NCBI GenBank assembly: GCA_965220645.1
Contig: OZ244836.1
Coordinates: forward strand, 2,356,001-2,420,000
Direction of reading: 5' to 3'
From: Aldehydirespirator sp965220645
Lineage (GTDB): Bacteria > Actinomycetota > Acidimicrobiia > Acidimicrobiales > Aldehydirespiratoraceae
Length of the DNA stretch: 64,000 nucleotides
Part shown: one piece after another, positions 9,059 through 16,177 of the stretch
Numbering within the stretch: the stretch's first letter is position 1
Layout of the letters: each line of letters begins with the position of its first letter
Notes under the pieces: model-generated
Database searches by the model: none
What the model was told of the DNA's origin: nothing
What the model saw: only the letters and a program-made list of their open reading frames with translations
Position numbers and translations under genes: made by a program

Positions 9059-9958
9059 ATGACGTACTCCTTTGACGTAGTGATCGTCGGCGGGGCGATC
9101 ATGGGCTCCTCGGTCGCTTTCTTCCTGTCCCGCAACCCCGACTTCGGCGGGACGATCCTGGTCGTGGAGCGCGACCCGTCGTATGTGAACAGCTCCACCG
9201 CCCGCACCAACAGCTGCATGCGGCAGCAGTTCTCGAGGGAGGTGAACATCCGCATCTCGCAGTTCGCAGCCGAGTTCGTGCGCGACTTCCGGAACTGGAT
9301 GGACGACGCGGAGGCGCCCGAGGTTCCGGTCAATCATTTTGGCTACATGTATCTCGCAGCCAACGAGGCCGCAGCCGCCGTGATGGAAGCAAACCAGCGG
9401 GTTCAGGCCTCCCTCGGAGCGGGAACCTTGATCATGACTCCTGAAGAGATCGCGGCCGAGTATCCGTTCTACAACGTCGACGGCATCCTCTGCGGAAGCC
9501 ACAACCTCGTGGACGAGGGCTGGTTCGACTCCGGGACGGTGTTCGACTGGTGGCGGCGCCAAGCCCGTGGTAACGGCGTCGAGTGCCCGCCCGACGTCGA
9601 CCCCCCGGTGGCCTACGACGACTTCGACATGGACCACGAGATATGGGAATCCAAAGTGTGGCCCGTCCTGGCTCACCGGATTCCTGCCTTCGAGCGAATC
9701 AAGGTCACCAGCCGCTGGGCCGGACAATACGCCCACAACCGCTTGGACCACAACGCAGTGGTCGGACCCCACACCGAGGTGCGGAACTTCTTCTTCATCA
9801 ACGGCTTCTCCGGCCACGGTATGCAGCAGTCGCCGGCAGTGGGGCGGGCCGTCTCCGAGCTGATCACCTACGGTGAGTACCGCACGCTGGACCTGTCGGA
9901 ACTCGGGTACGAGCGCATAGCCCGGGGCGAGCCGTTCGTCGAGACGGCGATCATCTGA
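9059..9958 (+). CDS. FOXRED1-like FAD-dependent oxidoreductase with internal in-frame deletion
   Basis: Member of the DAO/FOXRED1-type flavin oxidoreductases. The N-terminus has the dinucleotide-binding fold (DVVIVGGAIMGSS, then VVERD); the C-terminus is well conserved (WPVLAHRIPAFE, WAGQY, NGFSGHGMQQSPAVGRA). At 299 residues it is about 90-100 short. The missing part lies near residue 175, where the chain jumps from RRQARGNGVE to CPPDVDPPVAYDD, skipping the segment that in relatives completes the FAD domain and carries part of the substrate domain. The frame is intact, so a protein may be made, but normal activity is doubtful. It follows the hydantoinase by 21 bp, probably in one operon. ATG 9059 was chosen because the fold begins immediately after it. 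Confidence 0.8.
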   Translation: MTYSFDVVIVGGAIMGSSVAFFLSRNPDFGGTILVVERDPSYVNSSTARTNSCMRQQFSREVNIRISQFAAEFVRDFRNWMDDAEAPEVPVNHFGYMYLAANEAAAAVMEANQRVQASLGAGTLIMTPEEIAAEYPFYNVDGILCGSHNLVDEGWFDSGTVFDWWRRQARGNGVECPPDVDPPVAYDDFDMDHEIWESKVWPVLAHRIPAFERIKVTSRWAGQYAHNRLDHNAVVGPHTEVRNFFFINGFSGHGMQQSPAVGRAVSELITYGEYRTLDLSELGYERIARGEPFVETAII

Positions 9959-10020
9959 GAGTCCCCGATCGCAGCGACCGGCCGGGCCGAGCGGGCAAGC
10001 GCAACTACGATGATCAGCGA

Positions 10021-10911
10021 GTGAGTGCCTTCGTCGTCATCGCGGGAATGTCTGGAGCGGGCCGGAGCCACGCCGCCAACAACCTCGAGGACCTCGGCTG
10101 GTTCGTCATGGACAACCTGCCGCCGTCGCTCATTCCCAAGGTGGCGGAACTGGCCGGAGCGCCCGGCGCGGGCATCGACCGGCTCGCGCTGGTCGTGAGC
10201 ACCGGCCGCTACCACGACGAGATCGAGAACACGATCGAGGGCCTGCGAGCCGGCATCACCGACCTGCGGATCCTGTTCCTCGACGCCGCCACCGACGTGC
10301 TCGTCCGGCGGTACGAGTCCACCCGGCGCCGGCACCCGTTCTCGGAGCCCGGCGGGACGGGCACCCTCACCCTGGCCGAGGCCATCGAGGCCGAGAGAGC
10401 GGCGCTGGAGCCCGTGCGGGCCACCGCGGACGTGGTCATCGACACGTCGGATCTCAACATCCACCAACTGCGAGACCGCATGGCCGAGCTGTTCGGTGTC
10501 GGCGAGGGCCAGACCATGCGGATCACCGTGCTGTCATTCGGCTACACCCACGGCATCCCTATCGACGTGGACATCGTTATCGACTGCCGGTTCCTGCCCA
10601 ACCCCCACTATGTGGACGAGTTGCAGCCCCTCAGCGGACTCGACGTCGCGGTGGCCGACTATGTGATGTCGCGTCCGGTGACGGCGGAGTTTCTCCAGCG
10701 CATGGAGTCGCTGCTGGCGCTGCTGGTGCCCCAGTACGTGACCGAGGGCAAGTCGTACCTCACGGTTGCCTTCGGCTGCACCGGCGGCCGGCACCGGTCG
10801 GTGGCGGTGACCGAGCACTTTGCAGGGGTGCTGGCCGCCACGGGTCACGAGCCCGCGGTGGTGCACCGCGACATCGACAAGCACGGCTCAGAACTCTCGA
10901 AATTGACGTAG
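10021..10911 (+). CDS. rapZ: RNase adapter / nucleotide-binding protein RapZ (YvcJ family)
   Basis: P-loop protein of the RapZ/YvcJ family; it binds nucleotides and, in E. coli, small RNAs that control GlmS. In actinobacteria it sits in a conserved uvrC-rapZ-yvcK-whiA block. The 296 residues match the family. The Walker A is GMSGAGRS, with arginine in place of the usual lysine, a variant I believe is common in actinobacteria. Also seen: DNLPPSLIPK, DCRFLPNPHY, and the C-terminal GCTGGRHRSV signature. The GTG start follows TACGAT (10006-10011) by 9 nt without a Shine-Dalgarno. The last codons and the stop are supplied by a dispersed palindromic repeat. The next gene is gap; yvcK and whiA are absent here. 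Confidence 0.95.
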   Translation: MSAFVVIAGMSGAGRSHAANNLEDLGWFVMDNLPPSLIPKVAELAGAPGAGIDRLALVVSTGRYHDEIENTIEGLRAGITDLRILFLDAATDVLVRRYESTRRRHPFSEPGGTGTLTLAEAIEAERAALEPVRATADVVIDTSDLNIHQLRDRMAELFGVGEGQTMRITVLSFGYTHGIPIDVDIVIDCRFLPNPHYVDELQPLSGLDVAVADYVMSRPVTAEFLQRMESLLALLVPQYVTEGKSYLTVAFGCTGGRHRSVAVTEHFAGVLAATGHEPAVVHRDIDKHGSELSKLT

Positions 10912-10959
10912 TTGTTGCCCTCTGAGGGCGCCTTCTGCATCAATTTCGGTCGGGGCCGC
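10900..10959. repeat. Dispersed intergenic palindrome, copy 1 (after rapZ)
   Basis: Begins AAATTGACGTAGTTGT, with the rapZ stop inside it, and closes with an imperfect inverted arm ATCAATTTCG at 10939-10948. It shares arms and the downstream GGCCGC flank with the copy at 41653-41711, and arms with the copy at 12076-12122. The inner CCCTCTGAGGG is itself palindromic. It could act as a hairpin or terminator after rapZ, or be an inactive small mobile repeat. Confidence 0.7.
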
Positions 10960-11013
10960 TCCGGGCTGGGTCCAGGGTTGTGAAGATCCCCCCGGAGGCC
11001 GCACTGCTCGGCC

Positions 11014-11019
11014 TAGCCT
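11014..11019 (+). promoter_or_regulatory. -10 element (TAGCCT) for leaderless gap
   Basis: TAGCCT ends 7 nt before the gap ATG and no Shine-Dalgarno lies between, the arrangement expected for a leaderless transcript starting at or next to the A of ATG. Confidence 0.5.
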
Positions 11020-11026
11020 CTGGCCC

Positions 11027-12037
11027 ATGAGCATTCGAGTGGGCATCAACGGCTTCGGCCGCATTGGCCGGAACTTCTACCGGGCGGCGCGCTCGGCGGG
11101 CGCGGACGTCGACGTGGTGGCCGTGAACGACCTCGGGTCGATCGACACCATGGCCCACCTGCTGAGCTGCGACTCGGTCCACGGCCGCCTCGGCGAGGAG
11201 GTGTCCGTCGACGGCGACACCCTCCATGTCGGTGACGACTCGCTGCGGGTTCTGTCGGTTCGCAACCCCGAAGAACTCCCGTGGGGCGACCTCGGAGTGG
11301 ACGTGGTGGTGGAGTCCACCGGCATATTCACCAAGCGCGACGCCGCAGCCCGCCACCTCGACGGCGGCGCGCCCCGGGTGCTGGTCTCCGCGCCGTGCTC
11401 GGGAGCCGACGCCACTTTCGTGGTCGGTGTCAACGACTCTGACTTCGACCCGGCGGTGCACACGGTGGTGTCGAACGCGTCCTGCACCACCAACTGCTTC
11501 GTGCCCATGGTCAAGGTGCTCGACGAGGCCTTCGGGGTCGAGCGGGGCCTGATGACCACCGTCCACGCATACACCGGTGACCAGGCCCTGGTGGACGGCC
11601 CCCACTCCGACCTGAGGAGAGCGCGGGCCGCGGCGGTGAACATCGTGCCGACATCGACCGGCGCCGCCCGGGCCACCGGGCTGGTGCTGCAGGCCATGCA
11701 GGGACGCCTCGACGGCATCTCCCTGCGGGTGCCGATCCCCGACGGCTCCATCACCGACTTCACCGCCAAGCTGGCCGCCGAGCCCAGCGTTGACGAGGTC
11801 AACCAGGCTTTCGCCAAGGCCGCCGCCGACAGCCCGCTGGCCGGCGTGCTCGATTACAGCGAGGCCCCGCTGGTGTCGGCCGACATCATCGGCTCGCCCG
11901 CTTCGTGCGTGTTCGACTCCGGACTCACCATGGCCATGGGCGACCTGGTGAAGGTCAACGGCTGGTACGACAACGAATGGGGCTACTCGAACCGGCTGGT
12001 GGACATGGCTGTAATAGTCGGGGCGGCCAACCGCTGA
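11027..12037 (+). CDS. gap: Glyceraldehyde-3-phosphate dehydrogenase, type I
   Basis: Cytosolic NAD-dependent oxidation and phosphorylation of glyceraldehyde 3-phosphate to 1,3-bisphosphoglycerate in glycolysis. The 336 residues match the family. The N-terminus carries the NAD-binding INGFGRIGR; the active-site motif SNASCTTNC puts the catalytic cysteine near residue 152; TTVHAYTGDQ and the C-terminal WYDNEWGYSNR are intact. ATG 11027 follows a TAGCCT -10 box. It heads the gap-pgk-tpiA-secG run. A 15-bp piece of its 3' end recurs shortly before pgk, around a palindromic repeat. Confidence 0.98.
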   Translation: MSIRVGINGFGRIGRNFYRAARSAGADVDVVAVNDLGSIDTMAHLLSCDSVHGRLGEEVSVDGDTLHVGDDSLRVLSVRNPEELPWGDLGVDVVVESTGIFTKRDAAARHLDGGAPRVLVSAPCSGADATFVVGVNDSDFDPAVHTVVSNASCTTNCFVPMVKVLDEAFGVERGLMTTVHAYTGDQALVDGPHSDLRRARAAAVNIVPTSTGAARATGLVLQAMQGRLDGISLRVPIPDGSITDFTAKLAAEPSVDEVNQAFAKAAADSPLAGVLDYSEAPLVSADIIGSPASCVFDSGLTMAMGDLVKVNGWYDNEWGYSNRLVDMAVIVGAANR

Positions 12038-12174
12038 GATGACGCTAGACGGCCGACTCTCGCCACCCCGCTGGCAAATTGACGTAGTTGTGCACAATAT
12101 GTGGGGAGAACTACGTCAATTTCGGCGATCCGTGGTGCACCCGAGATCCGTCACACCATCGGCCAACCGCTGAG
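12024..12174. repeat. 15-bp direct repeats flanking a palindrome between gap and pgk
   Basis: CGGCCAACCGCTGAG occurs at 12024-12038 (the end of gap) and again at 12160-12174 (just before the pgk start), 136 bp apart. The palindromic repeat at 12076-12122 lies between. This could be the trace of an insertion event or of a local duplication of the gap 3' end. Confidence 0.65.
12076..12122. repeat. Dispersed intergenic palindrome, copy 2 (gap-pgk)
   Basis: Perfect 14-bp inverted arms AAATTGACGTAGTT (12076-12089) and AACTACGTCAATTT (12109-12122) with a 19-nt loop. It is the most symmetrical of three copies. It could form a hairpin in the gap-pgk mRNA and so uncouple the two genes, or bind a protein as DNA. 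Confidence 0.75.
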
Positions 12175-12184
12175 CACGGGGGCT

Positions 12185-13345
12185 GTGCACCAACTGCCGT
12201 CCCTGGAGGACCTAGGCCCGCTCGACGGCCGCTCCGTGCTGGTGCGGGTCGACTTCAACGTGCCGCTCACTGCCAGCTCAGAGATCACCGACGACCTGCG
12301 CATCCGGGCCGCGCTGCCCACGCTGCGATGGCTTCAGCGCCAGGGAGCGGCCGTCACCGCCTGCACCCATCTGGGCCGCCCGAAGGGCAGCCCAGATCCC
12401 CACTACTCGGTGGAGCCGGTGAGGCAGCGGCTGGCAGAGCTGGCCCCGGGGGTGGAGCTGCTCGAGAACCTGCGCTTCGACCCTGGCGAGACAGCCAACG
12501 ATCCCGACTTTGTCGAGCGCCTGGCCGCGGGCCACGACGCCTACGTGAACGACGCCTTCGGCGCGTCGCACCGGGCTCATGCCTCCATCGTGGGCCCGCC
12601 CCGGCGGCTGCCGTCGGCCGCGGGCCGGCTGCTGGCCCGGGAGGTTGAGGTGCTCGGAGGGTTGCGGGACTCGCCCCGGAGGCCGTTCGTGGCGGTGCTG
12701 GGCGGGGCCAAGGTCTCGGACAAGCTCGGGGTGATCGACGCGCTGCTGGAGATGGTCGACGCCCTGGTGATCGGCGGGGCCATGTGCTTCACGTTCCTGA
12801 AGGCCCAGGGCCACCGGGTGGGCGCGTCCCTGTGCGAGGACTCGATGGTGGAACGCTGCCGCCGGCTGCTCGACGGCGACACGCCGATCCACCTTCCCCA
12901 TGACCTCACCGCGCTGGGTCCCGGCGGCGTGCCGGGCGACCCCGGCGCGGGCGGGGAGGTGCGCCAGGTCGGAGCAGACGTCCCCGACGGGTGGATCGGC
13001 GTCGATATCGGCCCCGGGAGCGCAGCCGCCTTCGGCGATGTCATCCACGAGGCGGGGACCGTGCTGTGGAACGGACCGATGGGCGTGTTCGAGGATCCCC
13101 GCTTCGGCGGCGGCACCGGCGCGGTGGCGGCGGCCATGGCCGAGACCCGAGCCTTCACGGTGGTGGGCGGGGGCGACAGCGCGGCCGCGGCCCGACGCTT
13201 CGGGGTCGACCGCGACGTGGACCACATGTCCACCGGCGGCGGAGCATCGCTGGAACTGATCGAGAAGGGCGACCTGCCGGGGCTGGCCGCGCTAAGGCAA
13301 GGAGCCGAAGCAGGAGACGACGTAGGAGGAGCTGATGCGAGGTAG
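12185..13345 (+). CDS. pgk: Phosphoglycerate kinase
   Basis: Transfers the acyl phosphate of 1,3-bisphosphoglycerate to ADP, making ATP in glycolysis. Starting at GTG 12185 gives 386 residues, close to the family size, and places VLVRVDFNVPL near residue 17 as usual. Other motifs: HLGRPKG, ENLRFDPGE, the VLGGAKVSDKL nucleotide-site segment, WNGPMGVFE, and GGGDSAAA near the C-terminus. An upstream in-frame GTG at 12101 lies inside the palindromic repeat and would add an unconserved 28-residue tail, so I rejected it. The 3' end overlaps tpiA by 11 bp. Confidence 0.96.
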   Translation: MHQLPSLEDLGPLDGRSVLVRVDFNVPLTASSEITDDLRIRAALPTLRWLQRQGAAVTACTHLGRPKGSPDPHYSVEPVRQRLAELAPGVELLENLRFDPGETANDPDFVERLAAGHDAYVNDAFGASHRAHASIVGPPRRLPSAAGRLLAREVEVLGGLRDSPRRPFVAVLGGAKVSDKLGVIDALLEMVDALVIGGAMCFTFLKAQGHRVGASLCEDSMVERCRRLLDGDTPIHLPHDLTALGPGGVPGDPGAGGEVRQVGADVPDGWIGVDIGPGSAAAFGDVIHEAGTVLWNGPMGVFEDPRFGGGTGAVAAAMAETRAFTVVGGGDSAAAARRFGVDRDVDHMSTGGGASLELIEKGDLPGLAALRQGAEAGDDVGGADAR

Positions 13346-14153
13346 ACGCAAGGAACGGGATGACAGGCCGGCTGGAGGCCGCAGGCCGCTGATCAGCGGC
13401 AACTGGAAGATGAACCACAACCACTTCGAGGCGATCCAGACCATCCAGAAGCTGGCCTACGCGTTGAACAGCGACGACTACCGCCATGTGGAGGTGTCGG
13501 TGCATCCGCCGTTCACCGATCTGCGCTCGGTGCAGACCGTGCTCCAAGCCGACGATGTGCCCATAGCGCTGGGCGCCCAGGACTGCCACTCGGAGGACGC
13601 CGGCGCCTTCACCGGGGAGGTTTCGGCCGCGATGCTGGCCAAGTTGGACGTGTCCTACGTGATCGTGGGCCACAGCGAGCGCCGGGCGCTGTTCGGCGAG
13701 ACCGACGAGGTGGTCAACGCCAAGGCCCGGGCCGTGCTGCGCCACGGCATGGTGCCCATCGTGTGCGTGGGCGAGACCATCGAGCAGCGCCGGGCCGGTC
13801 AGGCCCACGACGTGGTGTCCGGCCAGCTGGCCGGCAGTCTTGACGGCCTCGACGCCGCGACGGTCGCCAAGCTGGCGGTTGCCTACGAGCCGGTATGGGC
13901 TATCGGCACCGGCGAGACGGCCACGCCGACCGATGCCCAGGACATGTGCGCCCATGTGCGCGCGCAGGTGGCCGACCAGTGGGGGAGGGCGGCCGCAGCC
14001 GAGCTGCGGATCCAGTACGGCGGCTCGGTGAAACCCTCCAACGCGCCCGACTTGATGGAGCAGACCGACATCGACGGGGCGCTCGTGGGCGGGGCCAGCC
14101 TCGATGCCACCGACTTCGCCCGAATCGTCAATCACCGCCTCTACACAGTCTGA
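13335..14153 (+). CDS. tpiA: Triosephosphate isomerase
   Basis: Interconverts dihydroxyacetone phosphate and glyceraldehyde 3-phosphate. Motifs: SGNWKMNHN with the active-site lysine near residue 25, IVGHSERR with the catalytic histidine, YEPVWAIGTG with the catalytic glutamate, and IQYGGSV for phosphate binding. The 272 residues include a basic N-terminal extension of about 18 residues. ATG 13335 follows AGGAGG (13324-13329) and lies inside the end of pgk, so the two are translationally coupled. Confidence 0.97.
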   Translation: MRGRRKERDDRPAGGRRPLISGNWKMNHNHFEAIQTIQKLAYALNSDDYRHVEVSVHPPFTDLRSVQTVLQADDVPIALGAQDCHSEDAGAFTGEVSAAMLAKLDVSYVIVGHSERRALFGETDEVVNAKARAVLRHGMVPIVCVGETIEQRRAGQAHDVVSGQLAGSLDGLDAATVAKLAVAYEPVWAIGTGETATPTDAQDMCAHVRAQVADQWGRAAAAELRIQYGGSVKPSNAPDLMEQTDIDGALVGGASLDATDFARIVNHRLYTV

Positions 14154-14198
14154 GTTTGAGGAAGCCCGGCGACGTGCGGCGCAGGCGGCGCTGTGTTC

Positions 14199-14245
14199 CC
14201 GCTCTTGTTCGCTGCGCTCACGGGCCGCTCGGGCGACGGCCTCGC
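14199..14245 (-). repeat. Dispersed repeat, copy B (tpiA-secG intergenic)
   Basis: The reverse complement of this stretch matches 7665-7711 in the hydantoinase over 47 bp with one mismatch. Here it lies outside any convincing gene, between the tpiA stop and the secG promoter, inverted relative to both. Confidence 0.85.
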
Positions 14246-14309
14246 TGAGAGCGTTACCGAAATCCTCACGAATCGTTCATGCCCGCTCGGCCTCTGGGCG
14301 GGGGACTGG

Positions 14310-14315
14310 TAGCCT
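14310..14315 (+). promoter_or_regulatory. -10 element (TAGCCT) for leaderless secG
   Basis: TAGCCT ends 7 nt before the secG GTG with no ribosome-binding site between, so secG probably also has its own leaderless transcript in addition to any read-through from tpiA. Confidence 0.5.
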
Positions 14316-14322
14316 CACGATC

Positions 14323-14547
14323 GTGATCTGGTTCATCGCCCCGCTGCACGTGCTGTCGGCGCTGTTGCTCGTGTTCCTGGTGCTGCTTCACAGCGGCAAG
14401 GGCGGGGGCCTGTCGGACATGTTCGGCGGTGGTCTCGGTGCGCAGGCGGCCGGATCCACGGTGGTGGAGCGCAATCTCGACCGCATCACCGTCGTCGCCG
14501 CGCTGGTCTTCACCTTCGCGTCGGTCTCCTACGCCATGGTCATCTGA
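14323..14547 (+). CDS. secG: Preprotein translocase subunit SecG
   Basis: Small inner-membrane subunit of the SecYEG channel. 74 residues with the expected two membrane segments: a first at about residues 3-22 (APLHVLSALLLVFLVLL), the conserved cytoplasmic loop HSGKGGGLSDMFGG, and a second at about 52-72 (ITVVAALVFTFASVSYA). GTG 14323 is chosen from the membrane topology and the -10 box 7 nt upstream. The frame stays open back to 14104, but that extension would translate the dispersed repeat and is rejected. Its place after tpiA is typical of actinobacteria. Confidence 0.95.
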   Translation: MIWFIAPLHVLSALLLVFLVLLHSGKGGGLSDMFGGGLGAQAAGSTVVERNLDRITVVAALVFTFASVSYAMVI

Positions 14548-14616
14548 GGTTCGGCGCCGGGCCGCGCCCGAGGGTCTCCGGCCCATGCGAGGCCGGCCAC
14601 TGACCGGGACGACTGA

Positions 14617-15309
14617 TCAGCAGTCCGTGAACGCGACGAGGTAAGCGAAGTGGTTGGCGTTGCTGCTGTCAGCGTCCTCGTACACCTTGCGCAACTGCGC
14701 CTCCAGATCGACGATGACGCCGTCCGCGGCGTAGCGCTCGAAACGATCCTTGTAGCCGTTGGCCTCGAAGATCGAGGAGTTGACACCGATCACCCCGACA
14801 GAGCCGGGCCGGACCACCCGCAACAGCTCCGACAGCGCGTCGGGCCCGAGATGCCCATGCGTGAACACGCCTGAGCTGACGAGGCCCGAGTAGCTGTCGG
14901 TCTCCAGGGCGATGGCACCGGTGAGGTCGGCCTCCATAAGGTGGCGGTAGGAGGGTGCGCCGTCGGGCCCTGTCATGGTGCGGGCCTCGGCCAGCATCTC
15001 CGGCGAGATGTCGATCCCGTCGACGGGCGAGATCCCGCGGCGGGACAGCTCCCACCCCAAGCGGCCGGTGCCGCATCCCGCATCGAGAACAGCCTCGCCT
15101 CCAGCCGACGACCGTTGGGCGAAGATCTCGGCCACCTGCCGTGCGTAGATGTAGCGGTTGTCGTTGAGGAACTGCTCGTAGGTGGCGGCCCAGTTGGCGT
15201 ACAGCTCCCGGTTGTCGTCCGGGCTCCTGACCGCATACGCCGCCTTCAATAGCGCCGCCCGCTCGTCCTGGGACTGTTCGATCCCTTCGGGCGCATGCTC
15301 GTCTACCAC
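14617..15309 (-). CDS. Class I SAM-dependent methyltransferase
   Basis: 230 residues with a Rossmann-type SAM site: motif I VLDAGCGTGRLG near residue 74, an acidic loop (DGIDISPEML), and a motif II/III region including LLRVVRPGSVGVIGV. The overall shape, with the N-terminal YANWAATYEQF, resembles METTL27/WBSCR27-like methyltransferases; the substrate is unknown. The GTG start follows TAGCTT (complement of 15317-15322) by 7 nt, again the leaderless pattern. It converges with secG. Confidence 0.85.
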   Translation of the reverse strand: MVDEHAPEGIEQSQDERAALLKAAYAVRSPDDNRELYANWAATYEQFLNDNRYIYARQVAEIFAQRSSAGGEAVLDAGCGTGRLGWELSRRGISPVDGIDISPEMLAEARTMTGPDGAPSYRHLMEADLTGAIALETDSYSGLVSSGVFTHGHLGPDALSELLRVVRPGSVGVIGVNSSIFEANGYKDRFERYAADGVIVDLEAQLRKVYEDADSSNANHFAYLVAFTDC

Positions 15310-15342
15310 GGGCTAGAAGCTACCGGCAGCGCCACAACAGGG

Positions 15343-15507
15343 CTATGGCGTCTTGCGGAGCGCGGCGGCCAGCCCGTAGGCGAACCCCACGAACTCGATC
15401 AGGACAACCAGGCCGAGCGCAGAGTGGAAGAAGACGCCAGCGTGTTCACCGATGACGCTGGACCACCAGGTGCACGACCGCGACAGTCGCCATGACGGCG
15501 AGGTCAA
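15343..15507 (-). CDS. Possible 54-residue membrane peptide (weak)
   Basis: A TTG-initiated frame whose C-terminal half is a convincing membrane segment (VFFHSALGLVVLIEFVGFAY). The N-terminal part is not membrane-like, and a second frame just upstream (ATGGCGACTGTC...) encodes a short hydrophobic stretch, so this may be the remnant of a two-helix membrane protein broken by a frameshift. There is no clear ribosome-binding site. Could also be spurious. Confidence 0.3.
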   Translation of the reverse strand: MTSPSWRLSRSCTWWSSVIGEHAGVFFHSALGLVVLIEFVGFAYGLAAALRKTP

Positions 15508-15559
15508 GTCTCGCAGGGCGTCGCCATTGCGCAGCGGGCCGGCACCCGGAGCTCGAACA

Positions 15560-15733
15560 CTAGGCCGGCCGCGCCGGGCGGCGGGTCTCCCACTCGGCGA
15601 GTTGGCGACGCACCCTCTCGACGTCCTCGCGGCTGACCGGCCGCGAGATCGAGACGTGGTTGTCGCTGGCCCTGACGGTGAAGTCGAAGCGTCCCGCATT
15701 GGCGAAGGCCGGGCCGCTGCCGTTGTTGCTCAT
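15560..15733 (-). CDS. 57-residue hypothetical protein coupled to DUF3467
   Basis: Short frame starting MSNNGSGPAFANAG and ending in an arginine/proline-rich tail, with a predicted helix SREDVERVRRQLAEWE. ATG 15733 overlaps the stop of the upstream DUF3467 gene (ATGA), and AAGGAGG lies 4 nt upstream, so translation is well supported although the protein is too small to recognise. Function unknown; it probably acts with the DUF3467 partner. Confidence 0.65.
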   Translation of the reverse strand: MSNNGSGPAFANAGRFDFTVRASDNHVSISRPVSREDVERVRRQLAEWETRRPARPA

Positions 15734-16023
15734 GGTTCCTCCTTCGGTGGTCTCGGAGTTATGGGGCCGTGCTGCTGCTCGTACCGGTCGATGTTGGCCG
15801 ACATGGCCTGCACGATCCGGAACATGGCGCTGGTCGGGATCTTCATCCGCGCCACCACCAGCACATCGTGGGCGTCGCCGTCATGAGTCGGCGAACGGTG
15901 CGACGTGAAATCGATCGTGAACTCATGCGGGGTGTTCCATACGAGCGCGCCGTTGGCATAGGTACCGCCGGCAGGCACAGACTCATTGAACGTGACATTC
16001 AAGACCGTATCGTCAGATGTCAT
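15730..16023 (-). CDS. DUF3467 domain protein
   Basis: 97 residues matching the DUF3467 pattern: a short beta strand, then YANGALVWNTPHEFTIDF, a segment ending in MKIPTSAMFRIVQAM, and a C-terminal helix ANIDRYEQQHG. The family is small, widespread and of unknown function. ATG 16023 has no ribosome-binding site but lies 7 nt after a TACATT -10 box, so it is probably leaderless. Its stop overlaps the start of a 57-residue downstream gene. Confidence 0.75.
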   Translation of the reverse strand: MTSDDTVLNVTFNESVPAGGTYANGALVWNTPHEFTIDFTSHRSPTHDGDAHDVLVVARMKIPTSAMFRIVQAMSANIDRYEQQHGPITPRPPKEEP

Positions 16024-16030
16024 GAGTTTT

Positions 16031-16060
16031 AATGTATCTCACCATCAAGCTGATACACAA
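16031..16060 (-). promoter_or_regulatory. Promoter of the DUF3467 micro-operon
   Basis: Reading the minus strand, TTGTGT (complement of 16055-16060), an 18-bp spacer, TACATT (complement of 16031-16036), then 7 nt to ATG 16023. This gives a leaderless transcript. Confidence 0.5.
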
Positions 16061-16132
16061 CATCTGCCGTCGACGGCCGCCGGCCGCCGGTATCGCTCGG
16101 TGCGGAGAAATCGGCGGGCCGGCGCGGCCAGA

Positions 16133-16138
16133 TAGGCT
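16133..16138 (+). promoter_or_regulatory. -10 element (TAGGCT) for the CDF-like transporter
   Basis: TAGGCT would start transcription near 16146, leaving a leader of about 32 nt with a purine-rich GGCAGGGACAGG upstream of the ATG. Confidence 0.4.
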
Positions 16139-16177
16139 GAGAATCACGGAGCGACGGCAGGGACAGGTATCGGCTGG

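Noticed and set aside
7202..9817. 871-residue open frame on the minus strand opposite the hydantoinase and oxidoreductase
   Set aside because: It is antisense to two clearly conserved proteins; its sequence is Arg/His/Gly/Val-rich without domains, as expected for mirror frames in GC-rich DNA.
12101..12184. Upstream GTG start for pgk
   Set aside because: It lies within the palindromic repeat loop and gives residues not found in phosphoglycerate kinases.
14104..14322. N-terminal extension of SecG
   Set aside because: It would translate the dispersed repeat in reverse and place a basic 73-residue tail before the first membrane helix.
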